A stretch of DNA of 38,046 bases from an uncultured Sphingomonas sp. (GTDB lineage Bacteria; Pseudomonadota; Alphaproteobacteria; Sphingomonadales; Sphingomonadaceae): positions 1-38,046 of the forward strand of contig CAJYKB010000067.1 of NCBI GenBank assembly GCA_913774925.1. The letters are read 5' to 3'. The position numbers and the translations under genes were made by a program. Below are positions 1-7,088 of this stretch, in pieces. How positions within the stretch are numbered: the first letter of the stretch is position 1; each line of letters begins with the position of its first letter. Under the pieces are notes generated by a model that saw only the letters and a program-made list of their open reading frames with translations, had not been told where the DNA came from and made no database searches.

Positions 1-531
1 CCGTGCCGCCCGGATCGCCTCCAGCGCGCGCCGATAACGGCGCGCGCCCGCACCCTTCACCAGCGCCCAGCGCACCCCGCGCCGCTCCAGTTCGCGACTT
101 GACAGGTCGAAGAAGCGGCGCCGGTCCTCCGCGCGCCCGAACATCCGCGTCCCGTCCTCCACCCACGGCAGGTCGATGTCGAACAACAGGTAGAGGTCTG
201 CGGTCCCCTGCCACCGGTCGAACCACGGGTCGCGCCGCCCGAACATCATGTCCGCCCATACCGCGGTCATCAGCGGATCGGTATCCAGGATCACCGGACG
301 CCCCTGCGACCGCGCGATTGCGGCCTGGGTCTGCGCATCATGCTCCTGCGCGATATGGACCAGATCCGCCATCGCCATATCGGTGCCATGCGCCTCGGCC
401 CAGGTGCGGCCGTATTCGTCGACGACTTCCGCGCCCAGCCAGCGCGCCAGCCGCGGCGCGATCGTCGACTTGCCGGTGCTCTCGGGGCCATGGAGGCAGA
501 TCGTACGCCCCCCGAATCGATATGGCGTCAT
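1..531 (-). CDS. NadR-type ribosylnicotinamide kinase-like ATPase (partial, runs off the window)
   Basis: The minus-strand frame from the ATG at 529-531 stays open to base 1, giving 177 codons without a stop. Residues 15-23 read GPESTGKST, the P-loop form typical of the NadR kinase domain (AAA_28 family), followed by an EYGRTWAE stretch and an ILDTD motif that fit the nucleoside-binding part of that fold. In E. coli NadR this domain follows an HTH and an NMN adenylyltransferase domain; here the P-loop is at the very N-terminus, so the protein appears to be a stand-alone kinase. The ATG overlaps the pnuC stop (ATGA), so the two are translationally coupled. Expected role: phosphorylating imported nicotinamide riboside to NMN in the cytoplasm, trapping it for NAD salvage. 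The C-terminus is not visible. The role is inferred from family and neighbour. Confidence 0.85.
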   Translation of the reverse strand, partial: MTPYRFGGRTICLHGPESTGKSTIAPRLARWLGAEVVDEYGRTWAEAHGTDMAMADLVHIAQEHDAQTQAAIARSQGRPVILDTDPLMTAVWADMMFGRRDPWFDRWQGTADLYLLFDIDLPWVEDGTRMFGRAEDRRRFFDLSSRELERRGVRWALVKGAGARRYRRALEAIRAAR

Positions 532-1079
532 GCCGCGCGCCGCCACGCCAACAGCCCCGCGACCGCCAGCACCAGATAGATGAGGTACAGGACGGCGAAC
601 AGCATCAGCCCCTTGGCGATGTAGAGCGGGATCGAGGCGAGATCGACCGCGATCCACAGCCACCAATTTTCGACACGGCGCCGCGCCATCAGCACCTGCG
701 CCGCGACGCTCGCCGCGGCGATCGCCGCATCCCACCAGGGATAGGACGCATCGGTAAAGCGGTGCATCCCCGCCCCCCACAGCACCGCCACCACCAGGAT
801 GCCGCCCAGCCATGCCGCACGCGCCGTCGCCGTCAGGTGCGTCACCCGCACCGCTCCCGTCGCCCGGCGCGCATCCGCCCAGTTGAGCCAGCCGTAGATA
901 TTGGCCGCCACGAAGAACAGCTGCAGCAAGGCGTCCGAATACAGCCGCGCCTCGAACACCACGACGCCCAGCAATGCGACCGAGGCGATGCCGGTCGGAA
1001 ACGTCCACACGCTGCGCCACGCCGCCAGCGCGACGCAGGCGATCCCCAGCAGGGTCGCAATCCATTCCAGCGCCGACAT
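528..1079 (-). CDS. pnuC: PnuC family nicotinamide (riboside/mononucleotide) transporter
   Basis: This is a 183-residue, very hydrophobic inner-membrane protein with about seven predicted helices. It shows PnuC hallmarks: an aromatic FPTGI segment after the first helix, NIYGWLNW in the middle, and the late VENWWLWIAVD...YIAKG block that lines the substrate site in the family. An upstream in-frame ATG at 1139 would add 20 polar residues that do not look like PnuC, so the start at 1079 (MSALEW) is preferred, although no strong ribosome-binding site precedes either. PnuC proteins are facilitators driven by phosphorylation of the imported vitamin inside the cell. The NadR-like kinase whose start overlaps this stop codon supplies exactly that step. 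The gene diverges from the ferredoxin reductase across a 151-bp gap. Confidence 0.93.
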   Translation of the reverse strand: MSALEWIATLLGIACVALAAWRSVWTFPTGIASVALLGVVVFEARLYSDALLQLFFVAANIYGWLNWADARRATGAVRVTHLTATARAAWLGGILVVAVLWGAGMHRFTDASYPWWDAAIAAASVAAQVLMARRRVENWWLWIAVDLASIPLYIAKGLMLFAVLYLIYLVLAVAGLLAWRRAA

Positions 1080-1180
1080 GACCGTGTCCGTAGAACGAGA
1101 CGGCGCGAAGGCAACCGCCGATTTGCCGCCGCGACCCAAGTCCGCCCCATGGCGCCGGTCCGGGCGCGCACGCCACCCGC

Positions 1181-1208
1181 TTGCCTCCTGCCCGCAACCG
1201 CCTACGAT
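1181..1208 (+). promoter_or_regulatory. Candidate promoter for the ferredoxin-NADP reductase gene
   Basis: TTGCCT at 1181-1186 and TACGAT at 1203-1208 are separated by 16 bp and lie just upstream of a strong ribosome-binding site (AAAAGGAG, 1215-1222). Match to a housekeeping promoter is moderate, and the leader would be short. This is an inference by eye only. Confidence 0.35.
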
Positions 1209-1230
1209 ACCGGCAAAAGGAGATGAGAGG

Positions 1231-2538
1231 ATGCGTCACGTCGCGGTCATCGGCTCCGGGCCGGCGGGCTATTACACTGCGGAGGCCTGTCAGAAGGCGT
1301 TCGGCGACGCGGTGCGCGTCGACATCATCGACCGGATGCCGGTGCCGTTCGGGCTGATCCGCTCCGGGGTCGCCCCCGATCATCAGTCGATCAAGGGCGT
1401 CAGCCGCCGGTACGAGGCGACCGCGCTCAGCGACAACGTCCGCTTCGTCGGGCATGTCAGCGTCGGCACCGACGTGACCATCCCCGAGCTGCTCGACCTC
1501 TACGACGCGGTCGTGCTGGCGACCGGCGCGCCGCAGGACCGCCCGCTCGCGATCCCCGGCGCGGACCTGCCGGGCGTCGTGGGATCGGCGGCGTTCGTCG
1601 GCTGGTACAACGGCCACCCCGATCACGCCGCGCTCGCGCCTGCATTGTCGGGTCCGGGCGCGGTGGTGATCGGCGCGGGCAACGTCGCGCTCGACGTCGC
1701 GCGCATCCTCGCCAAGACCGCGGACGAGTTCGCCGGCTCCGACATCGTCGGCCACGCCCTCGGCGCCTTGTCGAGCCAGTCGAGCGAGGCGATCACGATC
1801 CTGGCGCGCCGCGGTCCGCACCAGATCGCGATGACGCCCAAGGAACTGGGCGAACTGGCGCATCTGTCGCGCGCGCTGCCCGTGGTCGATCCCGCCGACC
1901 TGCCGCCGACCGCGGACGATGCGGTACTCGACCCCGGCACGCGCAAGGCGGTGGCGCACCTGCGCGCCTTCGCCGACCACCCGCGCGCAGGCGACGATGC
2001 GAAGACCGTGCCGATCGTCTTCGACTTCTTCGCCCAGCCCGTCGCGATCCAGGGCGACGGACGGGTCGAGCGCGTCATCGTCGAACGCACGCGCCTCGAC
2101 GAACAGGGCCGCGCCATCGCCACCGGCGAGACCTACGCCATCCCCGCGCAGCTGGTGGTCAGCTGCATCGGCTATCAGACGCCGCGGGTCGAGGGCGTCC
2201 CCTATGACGAGAAGCTCGGCCGCTTCGCCAATGACGAGGGGCGTATCGCGCCCGGCCTCTACGCGGTCGGCTGGGCACGTCGTGGCCCGACCGGCACGAT
2301 CGGCACCAACCGCCCCGACGGCTTCCTGATCGCCGATCACATCGCCGCGGACACGACCGGGGACAGCGGCAAGCAGGGCCGCCCCGCGCTCGATTCGCTG
2401 CTGGCGTCGCGCGGGGTCGATGTCGTCACCTTCCGCGACTGGCAGAATATCGAGAAGGCGGAGATCGCCAACGCGCGCGACGGTGCCCCGCGAGAGAAAT
2501 TCACCGAAGTCGAGGCGATGCTGGACGCGCGAAAATAG
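1231..2538 (+). CDS. FprA-type ferredoxin/adrenodoxin-NADP+ reductase (FAD-dependent)
   Basis: This 435-residue flavoprotein matches the adrenodoxin reductase/FprA family in length. The FAD motif GSGPAGYY is at residues 8-15, followed by a VPFGLIRSGVAPDH block that is diagnostic of the family. A second Rossmann motif for NADPH (VVIGAGNVALDVARIL) is at 145-160. Near the C-terminus is GWARRGPTGTIGTNRPDG, the flavin-contacting signature. The enzyme should move electrons between NADPH and a ferredoxin in the cytoplasm; the partner ferredoxin is not in this window. The start is fixed by an AAAAGGAG ribosome-binding site 8 nt upstream; the open frame extends back to 901, but that part is opposite pnuC and is not coding. 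The gene is monocistronic, followed by tRNA-Pro. Function by family is confident; physiological partner unknown. Confidence 0.93.
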   Translation: MRHVAVIGSGPAGYYTAEACQKAFGDAVRVDIIDRMPVPFGLIRSGVAPDHQSIKGVSRRYEATALSDNVRFVGHVSVGTDVTIPELLDLYDAVVLATGAPQDRPLAIPGADLPGVVGSAAFVGWYNGHPDHAALAPALSGPGAVVIGAGNVALDVARILAKTADEFAGSDIVGHALGALSSQSSEAITILARRGPHQIAMTPKELGELAHLSRALPVVDPADLPPTADDAVLDPGTRKAVAHLRAFADHPRAGDDAKTVPIVFDFFAQPVAIQGDGRVERVIVERTRLDEQGRAIATGETYAIPAQLVVSCIGYQTPRVEGVPYDEKLGRFANDEGRIAPGLYAVGWARRGPTGTIGTNRPDGFLIADHIAADTTGDSGKQGRPALDSLLASRGVDVVTFRDWQNIEKAEIANARDGAPREKFTEVEAMLDARK

Positions 2539-2552
2539 CCGCAGATGATGGC

Positions 2553-2580
2553 TTGCGCGCCCGCGAACCGCTGATATAAG
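2553..2580 (+). promoter_or_regulatory. Candidate promoter of tRNA-Pro
   Basis: TTGCGC (2553-2558) and TATAAG (2575-2580) are spaced by 16 bp and end 42 bp before the mature tRNA, a reasonable distance for a tRNA leader. The -10 is close to consensus and stands out in GC-rich surroundings. Confidence 0.5.
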
Positions 2581-2622
2581 CCGCGCCCTGCCCACGGTCG
2601 ATCGGCCGCGTGGCACCCTGGT

Positions 2623-2699
2623 CGGGGAATAGCTCAGCCTGGTAGAGCACTGCCTTCGGGAGGCAGGGGCCGGAGGTTCGAATCCTCTTTCCCCGACCA
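2623..2699 (+). tRNA. tRNA-Pro (anticodon CGG)
   Basis: A complete 77-nt cloverleaf. The acceptor arm CGGGGAA pairs with TTCCCCG, with A73 and an encoded CCA end at 2697-2699. The D-arm contains AGCTCAGCCTGGTAGAGC. The anticodon stem CTGCC/GGCAG encloses the loop TTCGGGA, giving anticodon CGG for proline codon CCG, a frequent codon in a GC-rich genome. The T-arm is GGAGG-TTCGAAT-CCTCT. A plausible promoter lies just upstream. Confidence 0.97.
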
Positions 2700-2773
2700 A
2701 CTTCATTTTCATCGGCGATGGCGATGCCGCGGATCACGCGGTCCGTGCGATGGCCGACTGCTCGCCTCCCCAT

Positions 2774-2851
2774 CGTCATTGCAAGCGTAGCGAAGCAATC
2801 CAGGGCGTCACGCGCCAGACGCTGGATAGCTTCGCTACGCTCGCAATGACG
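2774..2851. repeat. Near-perfect 78-bp inverted repeat (REP/MITE-like)
   Basis: Two 30-nt arms (2774-2803 and 2822-2851) are reverse complements with only two mismatches, separated by 18 bp. The arms start CGTCATTGC and contain AGCGTAGCGAAGC. It fills the gap between tRNA-Pro and the convergent queH gene. The shape resembles small non-autonomous palindromic elements dispersed in alphaproteobacterial genomes; the RNA would form a long stem that could end transcription from both sides. No transposase and no flanking duplication is obvious. Confidence 0.85.
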
Positions 2852-2860
2852 GCGAAAGAA

Positions 2861-3514
2861 TCACTCGTCCCCGTAATACATCTCGCCGATGCGGATTTCC
2901 TCGCGGCCCTGGCTGACCCGGTGCGCGTTGGTATCCCGCAGCGAATAGACGCAGCCGCAATATTCCTGCTGATAGAAATGCTCGCGCTTGCTGATCTCGA
3001 TCATCCGCGCAGCACCGCCGCCCTTGCGCCAGTTGAACGTCCAGTATGAGATCCCCGGATAATGCGCCGCCGCGCGCTCGCCGCTGCCGTTGATCTGCGT
3101 CATGTTCTTCCAGCGCGAGATGCCCAGCGACGAGGTGATGACGGGAAAGCCGTTCTCATGCGCGTACAAGGCGGTCCGTTCGAACCGCATGTCGAAGCAC
3201 ATCGTACAACGCGCGCCCCGTTCCGGCTCGAATTCCATCCCCTTGGCGCGCTTGAACCAGTTCACCGTGTCGTAATCGGCATCGACGAACGGGATGTCGT
3301 GCTTCTCGGCGAAGCGGATGTTCTCCTCCTTGCGGAGGATATATTCCTCCTTGGGATGGATGTTGGGATTGTAGAAGAAGATCGTATAGTCGATCCCGCT
3401 CGCGGTCATTGCCTCCATCACCTCTCCCGAACAGGGCGCGCAGCACGAGTGCAGCAGCACCTTCGTCTGGCCATCGGGCGGGGTCAGGATCGGTCGCTGG
3501 AGGTTCTCGGTCAT
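2861..3514 (-). CDS. queH: Epoxyqueuosine reductase QueH (DUF208 family)
   Basis: QueH carries out the last step of queuosine synthesis, reducing epoxyqueuosine in tRNA. With the ATG at 3514 the protein has 217 residues. It contains the family's defining cysteines: HSCCAPCS near residues 22-29, RCTMC near 102-106 and YCGC near 185-188, which bind the Fe-S cluster and an adjacent metal. The family usually begins shortly before the HSCCAPC block, which favours 3514 (MTENLQ). An upstream ATG at 3535 would add seven residues and cannot be excluded; neither has a good ribosome-binding site. It is divergent from dinB with about 56 bp between starts, and convergent with tRNA-Pro across the inverted repeat. 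The remaining queuosine genes are not in this window. Confidence 0.93.
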   Translation of the reverse strand: MTENLQRPILTPPDGQTKVLLHSCCAPCSGEVMEAMTASGIDYTIFFYNPNIHPKEEYILRKEENIRFAEKHDIPFVDADYDTVNWFKRAKGMEFEPERGARCTMCFDMRFERTALYAHENGFPVITSSLGISRWKNMTQINGSGERAAAHYPGISYWTFNWRKGGGAARMIEISKREHFYQQEYCGCVYSLRDTNAHRVSQGREEIRIGEMYYGDE

Positions 3515-3557
3515 CCCGCGCGCATAGCCGATCATGGCCGCGAAGTCATCGGTCGCC

Positions 3558-3563
3558 TATATC
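3558..3563 (+). promoter_or_regulatory. Candidate -10 element for a leaderless dinB transcript
   Basis: TATATC lies 7 nt before the dinB GTG, which has no Shine-Dalgarno sequence. Transcription from such a box would begin at or next to the start codon. No convincing -35 hexamer and no alphaproteobacterial LexA-type GTTC-N7-GTTC box is visible. Confidence 0.35.
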
Positions 3564-3570
3564 GGCCCGC

Positions 3571-4632
3571 GTGTCGCGCAAGATCATCCATATCGACATG
3601 GACGCCTTCTACGCCAGCGTCGAGCAGCGCGACGCGCCGGAGCTGCGCGGGCGCCCGGTCGCGGTCGGCGGCAGCCGCGCGCGCGGCGTCGTGGCGGCGG
3701 CCAGCTACGAGGCGCGGGTGTTCGGCGTCCGCTCCGCCATGCCCTCGGTCACCGCGATCCGGCGCTGCCCCGACCTCGTCTTCGTGAAGCCGCGGTTCGA
3801 GGTGTACAGCGCGATCAGCCGCCAGATCCGCGCGATCTTCGCCGACTATACCGACCTGATCGAGCCGCTGTCGCTGGACGAGGCCTATCTGGACGTGACC
3901 GAGGACCGCCACGCCCTCGGCTCCGCGCAGGCGATCGCCGAGCAGATCCGCGCCCGCATCAAGGCGGAGACGCAGCTGACCGCCTCCGCCGGCGTCAGCT
4001 ACAACAAGTTCATCGCCAAACTCGCATCCGACCAGAACAAGCCCGACGGCATCTGCGTTATCCCGCCCGCCAAAGGTGCCGCCTTCGTCGCCTCGCTGCC
4101 GGTCAAGCGCTTCCACGGCGTCGGCCCCGTCACCACCGCGAAGATGGCACGGCTGGGGATCGAAACCGGCGCCGACCTGCGCGCGCGCAGCATCGACATG
4201 CTGCGCCAGCATTTCGGCAGCTACGCCGACTATCTCTACGCCGCGGCGCGCGGGCAGGACGAGCGCCCGGTGCGTGCGCACCGCATCGCCAAGTCGATCG
4301 GCGCGGAGCGGACCTTCTCGACCAACCTCAGCGATCCGGCCGCGATCGACGAAGGGCTGGCGCATGTCGCCGATGCTGCCTGGACCCGGATCGAGCGCGG
4401 CCAGGCGCACGGGCGCACCGTGACGCTCAAGGTCCGCCGGGCCGATTTCCACACCATCACCCGCGCGCGCTCGGTGCCGTCGGGCATCGCCGACAAGACG
4501 CATTTCCTCGCCACCGGCGCGGCGCTGCTTGCCCCGCTGCTGCCCGTCGCCGGCGGCATCCGCCTCCTGGGCCTCACGCTATCGAGCATGATCCGCGATG
4601 AGGAGGATGCGCAGCCCACGCTGCCGCTGTAG
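3571..4632 (+). CDS. dinB: DNA polymerase IV (Y-family translesion polymerase)
   Basis: This 353-residue protein matches the length of E. coli DinB (351). It opens with IIHIDMDAFYASVEQ, containing the metal ligand Asp9 and the steric-gate Phe13. The second catalytic pair is SLDEAYLD, with Asp103-Glu104. The little-finger domain follows, and the last residues QPTLPL form a beta-clamp-binding motif. The role is error-prone bypass synthesis at stalled forks. The only start giving the right N-terminus is GTG at 3571; earlier in-frame sequence is opposite queH and has no family match. The start has no ribosome-binding site but has a -10-like box 7 nt upstream. The downstream shikimate-dehydrogenase-like gene begins 10 nt after the stop. 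Confidence 0.96.
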   Translation: MSRKIIHIDMDAFYASVEQRDAPELRGRPVAVGGSRARGVVAAASYEARVFGVRSAMPSVTAIRRCPDLVFVKPRFEVYSAISRQIRAIFADYTDLIEPLSLDEAYLDVTEDRHALGSAQAIAEQIRARIKAETQLTASAGVSYNKFIAKLASDQNKPDGICVIPPAKGAAFVASLPVKRFHGVGPVTTAKMARLGIETGADLRARSIDMLRQHFGSYADYLYAAARGQDERPVRAHRIAKSIGAERTFSTNLSDPAAIDEGLAHVADAAWTRIERGQAHGRTVTLKVRRADFHTITRARSVPSGIADKTHFLATGAALLAPLLPVAGGIRLLGLTLSSMIRDEEDAQPTLPL

Positions 4633-4642
4633 AGCGCGGCCC

Positions 4643-5449
4643 ATGAAACCTCCGATCGGCCCCGCCACCCGCCTGTGCATGTCGCTCGCCGCCCGTCCCG
4701 GCACGTTCGGCTCGCGCTTCCACAACCATCTCTATGCCGCGCTGGGCCTGGACTACGTCTACAAGGCGTTCACGACGACCGATCTGGCGGGCGCGATCGG
4801 TGGGATTCGCGCGCTGGGCATCCGCGGTTGCGCGGTGTCGATGCCGTTCAAGGAGGATGTGATCCCGCTGCTCGACGAACTGCGCGACTCCGCCGCCGCG
4901 ATCGAGAGCGTCAACACCATCGTCAACGACGACGGTCATCTGTCGGGTTACAACACCGATTACAGCGCGGTCGCGGCACTGGTCGCGCCGCTGGCCCGCC
5001 TGCCCTTCCTGCTGCGCGGCAGCGGCGGCATGGCGAAGGCGGTGGCGACCGCGATGGCCGACGCGGGCTTTGCCGGCGGCACGATCGTCGCGCGCAACGC
5101 GGTCAGGGGACGGGCGCTGGCGACGAAGCTCGGCTGCGACTGGATCGCGGACGCCGACGACCGGACCGCGCCGATCCTGGTCAACGTCACCCCGCTGGGC
5201 ATGACCGGCGCCGATCAGGACGCGCTCGCCTTCACGCCCGCGCAGATCGCGGCGGCGGAAGTCGTGATCGATGCCGTGGCGAAGCCCGTCGAGACGCCAT
5301 TGCTGCGCGCCGCGCGGGCCGCGGGCAAGCGCGTGTTCACCGGGGCCGAGATCGCCAAGCTACAGGCACTGGAGCAATTCGTGCTCTACACCGGGGTCAC
5401 CCCGAGCGGCGAACAGGTCGCCGCCGCGGAAGCGTTCGCGCTGGCATAA
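4643..5449 (+). CDS. Shikimate dehydrogenase-like NAD(P)-dependent oxidoreductase (AroE/YdiB superfamily)
   Basis: This protein of 268 residues has the AroE layout: an N-terminal substrate domain with the catalytic-lysine block (VSMPFKED), an NTD motif (SGYNTDYSA), a nucleotide-binding loop RGSGGMAKA, NVTPLGM, and a late LEQF segment. It departs from true AroE in two places. The SxSxxxHN motif that holds the shikimate carboxylate is replaced by a longer MSLAARPGTFGSRFHN, and the usual GAGG loop reads GSGG. It may be a shikimate-dehydrogenase-like paralog with another substrate such as quinate or an unknown hydroxy acid. No other aromatic-pathway gene is adjacent. The start at 4643 is chosen because homology begins there; an upstream ATG at 4598 lies inside dinB. 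Its stop is 2 bp from the stop of the convergent histidine kinase. Confidence 0.85.
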   Translation: MKPPIGPATRLCMSLAARPGTFGSRFHNHLYAALGLDYVYKAFTTTDLAGAIGGIRALGIRGCAVSMPFKEDVIPLLDELRDSAAAIESVNTIVNDDGHLSGYNTDYSAVAALVAPLARLPFLLRGSGGMAKAVATAMADAGFAGGTIVARNAVRGRALATKLGCDWIADADDRTAPILVNVTPLGMTGADQDALAFTPAQIAAAEVVIDAVAKPVETPLLRAARAAGKRVFTGAEIAKLQALEQFVLYTGVTPSGEQVAAAEAFALA

Positions 5450-5451
5450 TA

Positions 5452-7086
5452 TCACGCCGCGACCGCCATCGCCTCCGTCGCCGCCGGCAGCGTGACGATG
5501 GCGGTCGCGCCACGTCCCCTGCCCGCGCTGTCCAGCCGCAACGCCCCGTCCATCGCGCCGAGCGTGTTGGCGCACCAATGCAGCCCCAGCCCGCCCGATT
5601 TGTGGGCACGGGTCGAAAATCCGCGCCGGAACAGCAGCGGCGCGACGGCGGGATCGAAGCCCTCGCCGTCATCCACGATGCGCAGCCTCACCTGATCGCC
5701 GTCGTGCGCGGTCGAAACCGTCACCCGCCCCTGCGTCCGCCCCGTCGCCGCGATCGCTTCGGCCGCATTCGCGAACAGATTACCCACCACCTGGCTCAGC
5801 AATACCGCGTTCGCGCGCACCATGACCGGCGCGTCCGGCAGCGCGAAGACCGCGATAGCGCCGCCCGCATGCCCGGCGATCGCCGCCTGCTGCGCCAGAA
5901 CCGCGGTCAGATCGCACGCCGACAGCCGCGGACGCTCATGCGCCGCCGCCTGTTGCTGCCCGATGATGTCGAGCACATGGGCGAGCGCGCGCCGCGCCAT
6001 CGCATCCTGCGCCACGCGCTGCGCCATCGCCACGGCGCCCGCATCCAGCGCCTGCACGACGAACGCGACCAGTCGCGCACGCCGCGCCTCTTCCAGTTCC
6101 GGTCCGGCCAGCTCGTCCAGCGCGCGGCGCACCAGCGCCACATCGAACGGCGGCGGTTGCACCACCGCATGGCTCAGCACCGTACCGATCGGCGACAGCG
6201 CATTGCGCACGTTGTGCATCACCGCCACCGCGCTTTCCGAGCGTCCCAGCGCGAAGGTCTGCACCGCATTCTGCTCGCGCAGCCGCAGCAACTGCGCCAG
6301 CATCGCGTTGAAGCTGCGTCCCAGCGCGCCGATCTCGTCCGTGCGCGCCTCGTGCGGGAACGGATTTAGCGCGCCTGACGTCCGCACCCCCTCCATATGG
6401 TGCTGCAGCCGCGCCAGCGGGGTCAGCACCTGCTCCGCGATCATGCGCCGCAGCATCGTCAGCACCAGCAACAACAGCAGCACCGATCCCGCGATCGCGA
6501 GCAATAGCAGTCGTCGCCCCAGCGTCGACACCTCGCGCGGCAGCTGAAGGCGTGCGGACGCCACCCCCCGCCCATCCGGCCCGGTCAGCGGCACCGCAAC
6601 GTACAGATGGTGGCGTTCCGGGCGGATCGACGTCACGTCGAGCCGTGTGCGGTCGATCGCAACGCCCGGCTCGATCCGCGACAGCACCTCTCGCGTGACC
6701 GCGCGAACCGCCACGATCGTGCCACCACGGCCGTCCGGCGCCACGCCGACGGCTGCGACACCGCCGTTCCACGGCAGGAAATACCCCCGCGGCGCCCGCG
6801 TGCCGGGCACGGCGTACAGGCGCGCCCCGCCCCCGCGCGACCTCACCCCGGCGACATGGTCGCGCGCCACCTCCTGCACGTCGGCTATCAGTACGCGCAA
6901 TCCGGCCTCGATCCGCTCGACATGGACGTCGGCGGAGCGGCGTTCCAGGCTGGAGAAGCTCGGCACCAGCACGCTCGCCAGCAGCACCGTCGCGCCCAGC
7001 GCACCCGCGATCCCCACCGCGGTCAGCATCAGGACGAGCCGTGCCCCCAGCGACGGGGTGCGCAGTGCGCGAAGAATCTCGCGCAT
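5452..7086 (-). CDS. Membrane sensor histidine kinase (HAMP, HATPase_c) partner of the upstream GGDEF-EAL regulator
   Basis: This 544-residue kinase has a first membrane helix at about 15-42, a periplasmic sensor region at about 43-190 that faintly resembles CHASE4, a second helix at about 191-212, then a HAMP linker. The H-box is VMHNVRNALSPI with the phosphorylated residue expected at His291; this HNxxN form differs from the HExxNPL of common HisKA kinases. The ATPase domain has the N-box NLFANAAEAI (about 436-445), DDGEGFD (472-478) and SGGLGLHW. It starts 2 nt after the response regulator's stop, so the two are one operon. Expected role: sensing a periplasmic or membrane signal and phosphorylating the adjacent c-di-GMP regulator. 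The signal is unknown. The open frame continues upstream to 8001 but is only the shadow of the regulator. Confidence 0.9.
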   Translation of the reverse strand: MREILRALRTPSLGARLVLMLTAVGIAGALGATVLLASVLVPSFSSLERRSADVHVERIEAGLRVLIADVQEVARDHVAGVRSRGGGARLYAVPGTRAPRGYFLPWNGGVAAVGVAPDGRGGTIVAVRAVTREVLSRIEPGVAIDRTRLDVTSIRPERHHLYVAVPLTGPDGRGVASARLQLPREVSTLGRRLLLLAIAGSVLLLLLVLTMLRRMIAEQVLTPLARLQHHMEGVRTSGALNPFPHEARTDEIGALGRSFNAMLAQLLRLREQNAVQTFALGRSESAVAVMHNVRNALSPIGTVLSHAVVQPPPFDVALVRRALDELAGPELEEARRARLVAFVVQALDAGAVAMAQRVAQDAMARRALAHVLDIIGQQQAAAHERPRLSACDLTAVLAQQAAIAGHAGGAIAVFALPDAPVMVRANAVLLSQVVGNLFANAAEAIAATGRTQGRVTVSTAHDGDQVRLRIVDDGEGFDPAVAPLLFRRGFSTRAHKSGGLGLHWCANTLGAMDGALRLDSAGRGRGATAIVTLPAATEAMAVAA

Positions 7087-7088
7087 CG

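Noticed and set aside
3500..3571. LexA box upstream of dinB
   Set aside because: No GTTC-N7-GTTC or GAAC-N7-GAAC spacing was found between queH and dinB.
4675..6369. 564-codon open frame on the plus strand crossing two genes
   Set aside because: It spans the shikimate-dehydrogenase-like gene in a wrong frame and then runs antisense to the histidine kinase; both have clear motifs in other frames.
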